A stretch of DNA of 31,362 bases from CBDHHC01 sp050633205 (GTDB lineage: Bacteria > Pseudomonadota > Alphaproteobacteria > Rhizobiales > CBDHHC01), in NCBI GenBank assembly GCA_050633205.1, contig JBOEGA010000144.1, positions 1 through 31,362 on the forward strand, in the 5' to 3' direction. Positions 1 to 8,466 of the stretch are shown one piece after another. The notes beneath the pieces were generated by a model. It had not been told where the DNA came from. It ran no database searches and worked only from the letters and a program-made list of their open reading frames with translations. Numbering within the stretch: position 1 is the first letter of the stretch; each line of letters starts with the position of its first letter. A program made the position numbers and the translations under genes.

Positions 1-1188
1 CAGCAGATATATTAATCCAAGATTGAGAAAATTTGTTGGCATTTTATCAGTAATATAAAGCCCGCCACCTACGCAGCAAGTCTGCAAATGCTGCAGATAC
101 TGTTGAGAAAACTGATCAATACATGACAGATCAATCTCCATCATACTGGCCGGGTAAGCGGTTGGCCCATCGTTTGAAGCGTTTACGAGTGAGCTTTCTA
201 TTTTCGCCATATAAGTAACCTCTCCTCCTGCTGCTATATCGGGGTGAGAGGACAGTATCTGCTCAATAAGGGTGGTGCCTGAGCGTGGCATACCTATGAT
301 AAAGATTGGCTGCAGGCTTGAACTTCCAACTGTTTCAAATCTTTCAAACAGCTCCTGGGTAAAGAATTTTATATGCAGATCAGTTCGGCTTCTCAGATTT
401 TCCCGGTCGAAGTCATACAGGCCCCTGATAATCTGATTGGCTTTATAAAACCCTTCAAAAGCCTTATCATAGTCTTTTCGTCTGTGATCTTCCTGTGCAC
501 GGGAATAATACAGGAAAGTTTTTTCCTGCCAGCTAAGCTTTCTATCTTTAAAAACCTCGTGATCCGGATCTGCAAGTTCATACTCTTTCTCCTGCAAAGG
601 GCCCATTTCGCTTAGCTTATAAAGAACAGATGGCTCTCCAGGGAGCTGCTTGAGAATAGCCTGCAGACTTTTTGTCGCGACATCAACCTTGCCCATCATT
701 GCACCAATAACACTTTTTGCCTGATGTATATTGTTATTATCAGGATGCTCTGCCTGCAGATTTTCTATTAGTGACATGGCCTCATCAAATCTGTTGAGGT
801 TCATCAGAGACATGGCTTTGTCGAGTTGCATCCTTATTGAATTATAGGAATACTCCTCAGCCTTATCAAAGGCCATAATAGCAGCATCAAAATAGAGAAG
901 CTTGTATACACATTGGCCAAACAGATACCAAAGCTGGCCGGTAGGATTTAACCCCAGTACTTTTTTAAGGTGAGGATATGCATCAACATATCTTTCAATA
1001 AACACATACAAATTGGAAAGTTCGGCCAGAGCCTCTATATTGTCAGGCTGCTCAGCTAATATTTCCTGGTACAGTGATATCGCATGTTCTATGTCTGCTG
1101 CCTTAGTGCTTCTGGCAAGATGCAGTTTCTTCTGAAGCTCGTGGTTCGAGACTTTACCTGTATTCAGAGATATTACTTTGGGGCCCAT
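1..1188 (-). CDS. TPR-repeat sulfotransferase family protein (C-terminus cut by window edge)
   Basis: The reading frame is open from an ATG at 1188 to the window start, giving 396 residues with no stop. The N-terminal 270 or so residues are helical and TPR-like, with segments such as AISLYQEILAEQPDNIEAL. Near residues 290-312 lies PIFIIGMPRSGTTLIEQIL, the 5'-phosphosulfate-binding loop of PAPS-dependent sulfotransferases, followed by the usual SSHPDIAAGGE stretch. Known proteins with this layout carry N-terminal TPRs and a C-terminal sulfotransferase domain. The acceptor substrate cannot be read from the sequence. The 3'-phosphate-binding part is outside the window. No strong ribosome binding site precedes the ATG. 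A TTG ten nucleotides further upstream is possible, and an in-frame stop at 1228-1230 limits the start. Confidence 0.88.
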   Translation of the reverse strand, partial: MGPKVISLNTGKVSNHELQKKLHLARSTKAADIEHAISLYQEILAEQPDNIEALAELSNLYVFIERYVDAYPHLKKVLGLNPTGQLWYLFGQCVYKLLYFDAAIMAFDKAEEYSYNSIRMQLDKAMSLMNLNRFDEAMSLIENLQAEHPDNNNIHQAKSVIGAMMGKVDVATKSLQAILKQLPGEPSVLYKLSEMGPLQEKEYELADPDHEVFKDRKLSWQEKTFLYYSRAQEDHRRKDYDKAFEGFYKANQIIRGLYDFDRENLRSRTDLHIKFFTQELFERFETVGSSSLQPIFIIGMPRSGTTLIEQILSSHPDIAAGGEVTYMAKIESSLVNASNDGPTAYPASMMEIDLSCIDQFSQQYLQHLQTCCVGGGLYITDKMPTNFLNLGLIYLL

Positions 1189-1290
1189 GCAATGAATCAA
1201 TCTGTTTGTTTGAGAATAACAAGACGTCTAGTTCCATTGACTTAATATGTAATTAATCTGTTAAGGAGCGCAGAATAACAGGTCCAGCCC

Positions 1291-2802
1291 CTAGTCTTCG
1301 TGATTCAGGATCACATCCAAGACTTCGGGAATGAGGTCAGGAATATCTTCAGCAATCAGTCCGGGGCCAAACAGCCTGCCAGCCTCACCATGTATCCAGA
1401 CGCCAGCACATGCCGCATCAAAGCCTTCCATACCCTGAGCAAGCAAACTTGTAATTATTCCGGCAAGTACGTCCCCTGAACCTGCTGTTGCCAGCCAGGG
1501 CGAAGCATTATGATTAATTGCTGTACTTCCATCGGGAGCAGCAATGACGGTATCAGGACCTTTCAGAACTATCACGGCTCCACTCAACTTTGCTGCCGAT
1601 ATGGCTTTATCCACTTTGGAAATGCTATCATCTGAGCCAAACAGCCTTTTGTACTCTCCGTCATGGGGAGTGAGAACAACAGCTCCTGAGGATTTGTTCC
1701 GGATGAGGTTTATCAGCGTATCTTTATGTCCCTCAAAACAGGTCAGAGCATCAGCATCAAGCACAACATTTGCCTGCGTCTCCAGGCAGACAGCTACGTT
1801 TGCTCTGGTCTGCTCATTGACCCCTGCTCCCGGACCTATAAGTACTGCATTCTTTCTTTTGTCCTGCAGCAACAGTCCCAAATCTTCTGTTGTCCCAAAC
1901 GGTTCAAGCATAATTGCTGTTAAATGGCATGCATTTACTATAACGGCGTCTTCGGGAGAAAATACTGTGACCAGTCCTGCCCCAGATGTCAGGGCCCCTT
2001 TTGCGCCAAGACGGGCAGCTCCTGTTCTATGGGCTGGTCCGCTGACCACAACAGCGTGTCCTCTGCTGTATTTATGACCCGCAATATCGATTCTGGGAAA
2101 ATCTGCATCCCAGTTACAGGCTTCATTACTGACTATTTTCGGCTGGATGCTTTGCAGGACTGCTGAAGGAATGCCAATCCCTGTTAATTTTAACTGCCCA
2201 CATAACTCTTTGCCCGGATAAAGCAAGTGTCCCAGCTTCAGGCGAAAGAAAGTGACTGTGAGGTCTGCAACAACGGCAGTGCCCAAAATCATCCCACTGT
2301 CACCGCACATCCCGCTTGGGACATCAACAGAAACAACAGGGAAGTCTGACATATTCAGCAAGTTAACACACTTTGCCAGATCACCTTCCAGAGGCCTATT
2401 GAGCCCTGCACCAAAAAGAGCATCTATAACGACCAGATCTTTTCGGGTTCGTTTACTTAAAAACTCCTCCAGTCCGGAAGATGTCAGTTTCTCTGTGGAG
2501 CCATCCCACAAGTTTGCTTTTTCTCTTGCATCACCGCTTAATGAATCTACGGAGCCGTGTAGGAGAACATGTACTGAACAATCATCATCAGCAAGTCGTC
2601 TGGCAGCTACAAAACCATCTCCGCCATTATTGCCAGGTCCGCATAATATAAGGATATCAAACTGTTCCAGAAATGAATCCAGAACAACTTCAGCAACCCT
2701 TCTGCCTGCCTGTTCCATTAACTCAGCACCGGATATACCAGCCGCAATAGCCAGCTCATCAGCCAGCTTCATTTCTTTGGTTGTCAGTAGCTCGCTAGAC
2801 AT
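1291..2802 (-). CDS. nnr: Bifunctional NAD(P)H-hydrate epimerase / ADP-dependent NAD(P)H-hydrate dehydratase
   Basis: This 503-residue protein repairs hydrated NADH and NADPH. The N-terminal YjeF-type half epimerises the hydrates and the C-terminal ribokinase-like half dehydrates the S form using ADP. The N-terminal half shows GPGNNGGDGFVAARR and VSVDVPSGM. The C-terminal half shows GHKYSRGHAVVVSG, IGPGAGVN, VLDADAL, VLTPHDGEYKRLFG and ATAGSGDVLAGII. The length fits the fused bacterial enzyme. The frame opens at a TTG at 2817, but AGGGGA at 2809-2814 is a good ribosome binding site for the ATG at 2802, so that start is chosen. It is transcribed away from glnB, an arrangement I recall as common in Alphaproteobacteria. 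Confidence 0.95.
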   Translation of the reverse strand: MSSELLTTKEMKLADELAIAAGISGAELMEQAGRRVAEVVLDSFLEQFDILILCGPGNNGGDGFVAARRLADDDCSVHVLLHGSVDSLSGDAREKANLWDGSTEKLTSSGLEEFLSKRTRKDLVVIDALFGAGLNRPLEGDLAKCVNLLNMSDFPVVSVDVPSGMCGDSGMILGTAVVADLTVTFFRLKLGHLLYPGKELCGQLKLTGIGIPSAVLQSIQPKIVSNEACNWDADFPRIDIAGHKYSRGHAVVVSGPAHRTGAARLGAKGALTSGAGLVTVFSPEDAVIVNACHLTAIMLEPFGTTEDLGLLLQDKRKNAVLIGPGAGVNEQTRANVAVCLETQANVVLDADALTCFEGHKDTLINLIRNKSSGAVVLTPHDGEYKRLFGSDDSISKVDKAISAAKLSGAVIVLKGPDTVIAAPDGSTAINHNASPWLATAGSGDVLAGIITSLLAQGMEGFDAACAGVWIHGEAGRLFGPGLIAEDIPDLIPEVLDVILNHED

Positions 2803-3064
2803 TAAAATTCCCCTCAAGGCTCAATCTTTCACTGCTATAGCATATTTATCGGGATGCACCTGCTGTTTTCGTGCTTATTTTCGCGACATAGGGGAATTAT
2901 TCGCCTTATTTTTGTTCACCTGACATGCAAGACTATAACTAAATGCTTACTTTTTAAGCATATTGATTGCATTATGTGCAGTGTTAGCGATGTCCGTAAG
3001 AACTGAATTTGAAATAGAAGTTATAACAGCTTGATTTATAAAGCCTTTGGACTGATGCTGAAAC

Positions 3065-3081
3065 TTGGCATAAACTCTGCA
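3065..3081 (+). promoter_or_regulatory. Sigma-54 type -24/-12 promoter for glnB
   Basis: The sequence TTGGCATAAACTCTGCA has the -24 GG (3067-3068) and -12 GC (3079-3080) separated by exactly 10 bases, the spacing required by sigma-54. It lies 73 bp before the glnB ATG, giving a predicted 5' UTR of about 60 nt. PII genes in proteobacteria are often driven by NtrC and sigma-54, which supports the call. I could not find a clean NtrC dyad upstream. Elsewhere in the 350-bp gap 2803-3153 I see nothing coding. Confidence 0.65.
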
Positions 3082-3153
3082 AACTATGATCGGCAAATAG
3101 AGATTTGATACTTGTAACGCATGCGGCGATATACATATAAGGTACAATGATAG

Positions 3154-3492
3154 ATGAAGAAGATTGAGGCAATTATTAAGCCCTTCAAACTGGACGAAGT
3201 AAAAGAAGCTCTCCAGGAAATTGGTTTACAGGGTATCACTGTAACAGAAGCAAAAGGCTTTGGACGGCAGAAGGGTCACACGGAATTGTACCGTGGTGCT
3301 GAATATGTCGTAGACTTTCTCCCTAAAGTTAAGGTTGAGATCGTACTTGAAGATGATTTGGCAGACAAAGCTATTGAGGCAATACAAAATTCTGCAAAAA
3401 CCGGCCGTATAGGCGACGGTAAGATATTTATCTACAGCATTGAAGATGCTATTAGAATTCGTACTGGTGAATCTGGCTCTGATGCAATTTAA
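3154..3492 (+). CDS. glnB: Nitrogen regulatory protein PII
   Basis: This 112-residue protein is a trimeric sensor of 2-oxoglutarate, ATP/ADP and, through uridylylation, glutamine. It controls glutamine synthetase adenylylation and NtrBC. The length and sequence match GlnB throughout: MKKIEAIIKPFKLDEVKEAL at the start, GFGRQKGHTELYRGAEYVVD across the T-loop with the uridylylated Tyr51, and KTGRIGDGKIFIY followed by IRIRTGE at the C-terminus. It lies 131 bp upstream of glnA on the same strand and behind a sigma-54-like promoter. That context favours glnB over glnK, because no amtB ammonium transporter gene is adjacent. Confidence 0.96.
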   Translation: MKKIEAIIKPFKLDEVKEALQEIGLQGITVTEAKGFGRQKGHTELYRGAEYVVDFLPKVKVEIVLEDDLADKAIEAIQNSAKTGRIGDGKIFIYSIEDAIRIRTGESGSDAI

Positions 3493-3608
3493 AGGAAGCC
3501 ATTTGTCAGCAGTAGAATAATACTTTAGAACTTCTGTCAGTCCTGATGCGAAGCGCTTGTAGCAGGCTGATTTTGTTTAAACGAAAACCCATCTAATCTT
3601 CAATTATG

Positions 3609-3617
3609 GAGGGGAGA
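3609..3617 (+). promoter_or_regulatory. Strong ribosome binding site deciding the glnA start
   Basis: GGAGGGGAG ends six bases before the ATG at 3624. The frame also has an ATG at 3606, but that one overlaps this Shine-Dalgarno sequence, so 3624 is the likely start. Confidence 0.85.
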
Positions 3618-3623
3618 AAAAAT

Positions 3624-5033
3624 ATGGCAGACGCTAGCGCAGTTATGGCGAAGATTAAAGAAGACGACATTAAGTTCGTTGATCTTCGTTTCACAGATCC
3701 TCGCGGAAAAATGCAGCACGTTACAATGGACGTATGTTGTGTAGACGAGGACATGTTTACAGACGGTGTAATGTTTGACGGTTCGTCAATCGCTGGCTGG
3801 AAAGCAATTAACGAGTCGGACATGACTTTGATGCCTGATATCTCATCAGCTCACATGGACCCGTTTTATGCTCAGTCTACTATGGCGATCTTCTGTGATA
3901 TTCTTGAGCCATCAAGTGGTGAAGGCTACAGCCGTGACCCACGTATGACTGCAAAAAGAGCGGAAGCTTACCTGAATTCAACAGGTATCGGCGACTCAGC
4001 TACTTTCGGTCCTGAAGCAGAATTCTTCGTATTTGACGATGTTCGCTTCAACTCAGACCCTTACAACACTGGCTTCAAGCTTGATAACTCTGAGCTACCT
4101 ACAAATACTGGTACTGAGTATGAAATGGGCAACCTTGGTCACCGTCCTCGTACTAAAGGCGGTTACTTCCCGGTAAACCCAATTGATTCTGGACAGGATC
4201 TTCGTTCAGAAATGCTTACTGTAATGACTGAAATGGGTGTTACTGTTGAAAAACATCACCACGAAGTTGGCGCAGCACAGCACGAGCTTGGTATCAAATT
4301 TGACACGCTTACTGCTATCGCAGACAAGCTTCAGGTTTATAAATATGTAGTTCACAACGTAGCTCACGGTTACGGCAAAACTGCTACATTTATGCCTAAG
4401 CCAGTTTATGGTGATAACGGAACAGGCATGCACGTCCACCAGTCTATCTGGAAAGAAGGACAGCCAATGTTCGCAGGCAGCCAGTATGCTGATCTTTCTG
4501 ACGAGTGCCTATGGTACATCGGCGGAATTATCAAGCACGCTAAAGCACTGAATGCTTTCACTAACCCTTCAACAAACTCTTACAAGCGTTTGGTTCCAGG
4601 TTATGAAGCTCCAGTTCTTCTTGCTTACTCTGCGCGCAACCGTTCTGCATCATGCCGTATTCCTTTCTCTCCATCTCCAAAAGGAAAACGTGTAGAAGTT
4701 CGCTTCCCTGATCCAACTGCCAATCCGTACCTTGCATTCTCTGCAATGCTTATGGCTGGCCTTGACGGTATCCAGAATAAAATTCACCCTGGCGACCCAA
4801 TGGATAAAGACCTTTACGAACTTCCACCAGAAGAGCTTGCAGGTGTGCCAACTGTTTGTGCATCACTTCGTGAAGCTCTTGAAAGCCTTAAGTCGGACAA
4901 TGAGTTCCTTAAAGCTGGCGGTGTATTCTCTCAAGATCAGATCGATGCTTACATCGAGCTTAAAGAAGAAGAGAATGAGCGTTACGAACAAACTCCTCAC
5001 CCTGTTGAGTTTGACATGTACTACAGCGTTTAA
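3624..5033 (+). CDS. glnA: Type I glutamine synthetase
   Basis: GlnA condenses glutamate and ammonia to glutamine using ATP, and acts as a cytosolic dodecamer. The 469-residue length equals the classical enterobacterial type I-beta enzyme. Visible landmarks are FVDLRFTDPRGKMQH near the N-terminus, MFDGSSIAGW, PEAEFFVFDDV, the metal-binding NGTGMHVHQSIWK near residue 269, SARNRSASCRIP near 339, and DPTANPYLAFSAMLMAG. Tyr398 counting Met (Tyr397 in the usual numbering) sits in KDLYELPPEE, the adenylylation loop, so activity is probably controlled by GlnE and, through it, by the upstream PII protein. A rho-independent terminator follows. Codon use is markedly biased compared with its neighbours, as expected for an abundant enzyme. 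Confidence 0.97.
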   Translation: MADASAVMAKIKEDDIKFVDLRFTDPRGKMQHVTMDVCCVDEDMFTDGVMFDGSSIAGWKAINESDMTLMPDISSAHMDPFYAQSTMAIFCDILEPSSGEGYSRDPRMTAKRAEAYLNSTGIGDSATFGPEAEFFVFDDVRFNSDPYNTGFKLDNSELPTNTGTEYEMGNLGHRPRTKGGYFPVNPIDSGQDLRSEMLTVMTEMGVTVEKHHHEVGAAQHELGIKFDTLTAIADKLQVYKYVVHNVAHGYGKTATFMPKPVYGDNGTGMHVHQSIWKEGQPMFAGSQYADLSDECLWYIGGIIKHAKALNAFTNPSTNSYKRLVPGYEAPVLLAYSARNRSASCRIPFSPSPKGKRVEVRFPDPTANPYLAFSAMLMAGLDGIQNKIHPGDPMDKDLYELPPEELAGVPTVCASLREALESLKSDNEFLKAGGVFSQDQIDAYIELKEEENERYEQTPHPVEFDMYYSV

Positions 5034-5060
5034 TACGCACGCTTCGAATTTTCAGAATTG

Positions 5061-5092
5061 CAGGGCTGCCAGTTGGCGGCCCTGTTTTTTTT
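5061..5092 (+). terminator. Rho-independent terminator of glnA
   Basis: A 10-bp stem with one G-U pair (CAGGGCTGCC / GGCGGCCCTG) and an AGTT loop is followed by eight Ts. It starts 28 bp after the glnA stop. Confidence 0.93.
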
Positions 5093-5109
5093 GCGCTCAG
5101 AACTGAACA

Positions 5110-5142
5110 TAAAAAAACGGCACCACTTCTGAAGTGATACCG
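5110..5142 (-). terminator. Rho-independent terminator downstream of the large dynamin-like gene
   Basis: Read on the minus strand, a fully paired hairpin (arms CGGTATCACTTC and GAAGTGGTGCCG, two G-U pairs, very tight loop) runs into seven Ts. It lies about 60 bp past the stop of the gene ending at 5201. Confidence 0.9.
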
Positions 5143-5200
5143 CTTATCTCAGGCTCCTCGCCGATTTATTAACCTGGCATTTTGTACTTGCAGGGCTCTT

Positions 5201-7447
5201 TTACGAGGCATTGTCTTCCGTGCCGGCGCACAATATCTCATATCTTTCCGAAAGCTGCTGTAAATGCTGCGATATGATATCCACTCTTTTAATCAGGTCA
5301 CTGCAAACTGCAAATTGTCTGTCATGTACTTCCCGGGCAGCTTCATCCATTAAATCTTCACTGGAATTATTGCGCTCCTCCTGCAGCAGGCTATCTGATT
5401 TCTGCTGTAGTTCATAAGCCAGTTCCATAAGGATATTAGCGATACTTTTGCTGATTGCAGAGAAGTTTCTATTTGAGTCTGCAATTATCTGGTTGAGTTC
5501 CGTCTCGGCGGAAAAAACAAGCTGCTCAATTATCGGATGGAATTCGCTATTAATTAGATCATTCAGCTCCTGAGCCCATTGCTGAGACTGACGCTTTCTC
5601 GCTCCCCACAATTTCCACCAGGACTGATCAAGGTCGAGAGCAACTGAATGCTTCAGCACGGTTGATGACAAATAAGGCTCACCATCAGAAATAGGATCAA
5701 CTGCAACAAAGCGATCATCCACATCAGGGGCAGTCTCTTTGATCAGAAGCTGCAATTCCTGCTGTGAAGAAGACTGAATTTCATTAATCTGACTTACCGT
5801 AGTTTTGGAAATCAGAAGATATTCTTCCTCAAGGCATTTTCTAATGATCAATGTATCGCACTGCCAGGTTCTCTTACGATCACCGTTTTCCATTGCATCA
5901 ACAAGGTTGCGGGATTCAAGCATAGCAAAATCTGCAACCACCTTTTGAAGTCTGGACCTAAGTGAGGTTAATGTCACTTCTTTAATATTCTGCAGCTTTT
6001 TCTCATACTGAATATGATAATAGTTGCTCTTATTTGTGTATTTCTCCAGATATTCAAGCTTTTTACTTATATTCTGTAGCTCTGCCTCGCATGTTTCACT
6101 ATTCGACGACATGGATCCCGCAGAGGAAGATTTTAATCGCTTCATCTGGTTATCAACGACAGCTTTTACACTCTCGGTTGCAAGGCGAAGGTTTGATGTT
6201 ATAGCACCAACCGAGTTACGTCCTTTTCCCTTCAACATCATCCTTGATATTTCCGAGGCGACGTCAGGGATACCTGAGTAGAAGTACAGCTTTGATCTGA
6301 CTTTTTCTTCTTCCTGCATATCTTCAGGTGTCAGAATGCTGCTCATATGGTTGGCGCCAAGATCAATTTTAGAATAATCATCTTCAAGTGCCTGCTGTCC
6401 CCATTGGGCACTTCCCAGTATAACCGGGATCTGGAATGAGGGGAATTCTTTCTTCAGCATGTACTGGACGTGTGAAACTATGTCCTTTGTATCATTCTGA
6501 AGATTATCAAGCTGATCGACCCTGTTTATATATATAATGATCCTGTCTTTATTCAGCCCTTGCAATATACGCAACAGGGCAAGGTCTGACATGGAGAAGG
6601 CCTGCTGTGCCGGCAGGACAATTACAAATATATCGGCGTCATCCAGATTTCGGTAGGTTATTTCATCCCGTACAAAGAACGGGTCATTTGTTCCTGGCGT
6701 ATCAATCAGGGTTGTAGGGTACAAAAAGGGTGAGGATTTAAAGAACAGATCTGCCGACTTTGTTATGTCTGCATAATGACCAGCTTCAATCTGCCCCTGA
6801 TTTTCAGACCATGCATTTCCTGCGCAGACATATTTTTCCAGTAATTCCGGGTCTGCTGTTTCGAATGTATGACTTTTTCCCAAAAGGTTATTAAATTCTG
6901 GACCAAACCGGTTTTCAGCCTTACTTCGCATTTCCTGAAGTTTTTGCTCAAGCTTCTCGGAAGCAAAGCCTGGAAGGAACCTTTGCACAAGCTCTCTCAG
7001 GCGGCCACCGCCATGCGCTATTGCATTCCACTCGCCTTCATCGAAGAACTTGAAGCTGGCCCCAGCTGTAGGAAGTGAGGGCACTCCAAAATGTAATCGT
7101 GTTACAACTGTAGTCCAGGGGTTAACATCTGAGGGTAAATAACTTCTTCTGCCTATTAAAGCATTGATGAAAGCGCTTTTTCCGGCCTTCATCTGTCCAA
7201 CGACAGCGACTTTACAGGATTGCTTTGAATACTGGAGAATATAGTTCTCCATTAAGCTATGCACATTTGGATCAATTGGTGTTTCTGACAACAATTTCAG
7301 TATATGTGCCCCATGCCTGCGCAATTCATATATAAAATTGTGCATGTCTTTGCCGATGCATAAATGCTCTGGCAAATTGACGGGGTTCGCAAAGTCAGGA
7401 TCTCCGACAAGAGCATCGTTTGCGATATTTTGAGACCTAAGTTCCAT
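5201..7447 (-). CDS. Large dynamin-like GTPase (bacterial dynamin family)
   Basis: This 748-residue protein has an N-terminal dynamin-type GTPase domain. G1 is GQMKAGKS at residues 84-91, the G2 threonines lie in PWTTVVTRL near 110-118, G3 is DTPGTN at 249-254, and G4 is NRVD at 308-311. After about residue 400 it is mostly charged, helical sequence predicted to form coiled coils, as expected for the stalk of bacterial dynamins. No clear transmembrane segment is visible. Bacterial dynamins bind and remodel membranes and often occur as tandem pairs. Here a smaller dynamin-like gene lies 1 kb upstream on the same strand, with a membrane protein gene between them. The cellular role is unknown. 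The start at 7447 has only a weak ribosome binding site. Confidence 0.9.
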   Translation of the reverse strand: MELRSQNIANDALVGDPDFANPVNLPEHLCIGKDMHNFIYELRRHGAHILKLLSETPIDPNVHSLMENYILQYSKQSCKVAVVGQMKAGKSAFINALIGRRSYLPSDVNPWTTVVTRLHFGVPSLPTAGASFKFFDEGEWNAIAHGGGRLRELVQRFLPGFASEKLEQKLQEMRSKAENRFGPEFNNLLGKSHTFETADPELLEKYVCAGNAWSENQGQIEAGHYADITKSADLFFKSSPFLYPTTLIDTPGTNDPFFVRDEITYRNLDDADIFVIVLPAQQAFSMSDLALLRILQGLNKDRIIIYINRVDQLDNLQNDTKDIVSHVQYMLKKEFPSFQIPVILGSAQWGQQALEDDYSKIDLGANHMSSILTPEDMQEEEKVRSKLYFYSGIPDVASEISRMMLKGKGRNSVGAITSNLRLATESVKAVVDNQMKRLKSSSAGSMSSNSETCEAELQNISKKLEYLEKYTNKSNYYHIQYEKKLQNIKEVTLTSLRSRLQKVVADFAMLESRNLVDAMENGDRKRTWQCDTLIIRKCLEEEYLLISKTTVSQINEIQSSSQQELQLLIKETAPDVDDRFVAVDPISDGEPYLSSTVLKHSVALDLDQSWWKLWGARKRQSQQWAQELNDLINSEFHPIIEQLVFSAETELNQIIADSNRNFSAISKSIANILMELAYELQQKSDSLLQEERNNSSEDLMDEAAREVHDRQFAVCSDLIKRVDIISQHLQQLSERYEILCAGTEDNAS

Positions 7448-7688
7448 AGCCTAGCGCGCCACCTTCACACCATAACTCCTGAAATAACTATTTATTCTTA
7501 TAGAACGAAAGAAATAATAATAAATCACGTTCATTTTTCAAGAGACAAGTTATGTTAATACTCTAACCTGCTGAATGTGTTTTCTTTATTATACATTCGC
7601 TTCACTTTAAATGTCATATTCTCGAAAATCTATGACCAATCTATGGCCACATAGATAGTTCAGCCTTTACTACAATTGTATTATTCCA

Positions 7689-7735
7689 CTTTATTGGGTA
7701 AAGATAAGTGGAGCTATTTATTCTTTATTGGGTAA
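7689..7735 (+). repeat. 13-bp direct repeat CTTTATTGGGTAA, two copies
   Basis: Exact copies lie at 7689-7701 and 7723-7735, offset by 34 bp, just before the membrane protein gene starting at 7750. The repeat could be a regulatory binding site or a local duplication. The second copy would lie inside the gene if a GTG start at 7708 were used. The rest of 7448-7749 is AT-rich and shows no other clear feature. Confidence 0.6.
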
Positions 7736-7749
7736 CGGGTTGCGTTGAG

Positions 7750-8454
7750 ATGAATTCTGTTGATAAGAAAATTAGAGAATTAAAATCTATATTACGTGAG
7801 TTGCAGTCTATGGAATTGCACCCCAAAACGGGTGTTATTGAAATGCGTTCACAACATAACCTGCCCGTTCGAAGTACTTACCAGCATCAACATGGTGTGC
7901 CGAGTCTGCCGCCAGATCAGATGAAATACCTATCGACCAACCCCAAGAATGGTCCAGGTTTATCCACAATTCTTTTCACTATATTCCTGAGCGCAACGCT
8001 GAGCAGTTCCGCTATTGCCTATATTCTTTACAAGGACGACTGGTTTCCGGCAAAATCCGTAACCTCAACTATAAGTCTTGTTAAATCCAAGCAAATGGCT
8101 GCCCCTGTGCAGAGGGCAAAAACGGTCAGCCATACAAGTGAGACAGACAATCTGCTGGAAGCTATGAAATTCAGGACGCAAAGGCAGATTGAAGTTGCAA
8201 ACGGCCTTGTTCGCAGAGGTAAGATAACTGCAGCGAGAGAAATCCTGCTAAAGCTTACAAGAAATGAGGCCAGATTCTCAAATACGATGTATGCCAAGGT
8301 TGCCCTTGCGCTAGCCCGCTCCTACGATGTTAATGTTTTAAAATCCATACCATCACCTGATGCATATCCGGACATTGTTGAAGCCGAATACTGGCACCGT
8401 GAGTGGTATAAGGTTAGTGCTGAAATAAAATCTGCTGAAAGTAAAAACAAGTAA
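7750..8454 (+). CDS. Single-pass membrane protein of unknown function between two dynamin-like genes
   Basis: I do not recognise a named family. From the ATG at 7750 the protein has 234 residues. It has a short charged N-terminal helix (MNSVDKKIRELKSILRELQS) and a polar linker. One hydrophobic segment follows (STILFTIFLSATLSSSAIAY, around residues 74-93), and then a region of about 140 residues. That C-terminal region looks helical and TPR- or Sel1-like, for example QIEVANGLVRRGKITAAREI. The likely topology is an anchor with the C-terminal part in the periplasm, though this is inferred. A GTG at 7708 in the same frame would add 14 residues, but the ribosome binding sites are weak at both. It diverges from the large dynamin gene and meets the small one tail to tail with a 12-bp gap. 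Confidence 0.7.
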   Translation: MNSVDKKIRELKSILRELQSMELHPKTGVIEMRSQHNLPVRSTYQHQHGVPSLPPDQMKYLSTNPKNGPGLSTILFTIFLSATLSSSAIAYILYKDDWFPAKSVTSTISLVKSKQMAAPVQRAKTVSHTSETDNLLEAMKFRTQRQIEVANGLVRRGKITAAREILLKLTRNEARFSNTMYAKVALALARSYDVNVLKSIPSPDAYPDIVEAEYWHREWYKVSAEIKSAESKNK

Positions 8455-8466
8455 CAAAACAGCGCT

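Noticed and set aside
2840..2880. Possible NtrC site (GCAC and GTGC halves) upstream of glnB
   Set aside because: The halves are 11 bases apart, which does not fit the usual NtrC dyad spacing.
2252..2923. A 223-codon plus-strand frame
   Set aside because: It lies antisense to the NAD(P)H-hydrate repair gene, is rich in Ser, Thr and Arg, and has no motifs; the minus strand has clear enzyme motifs.
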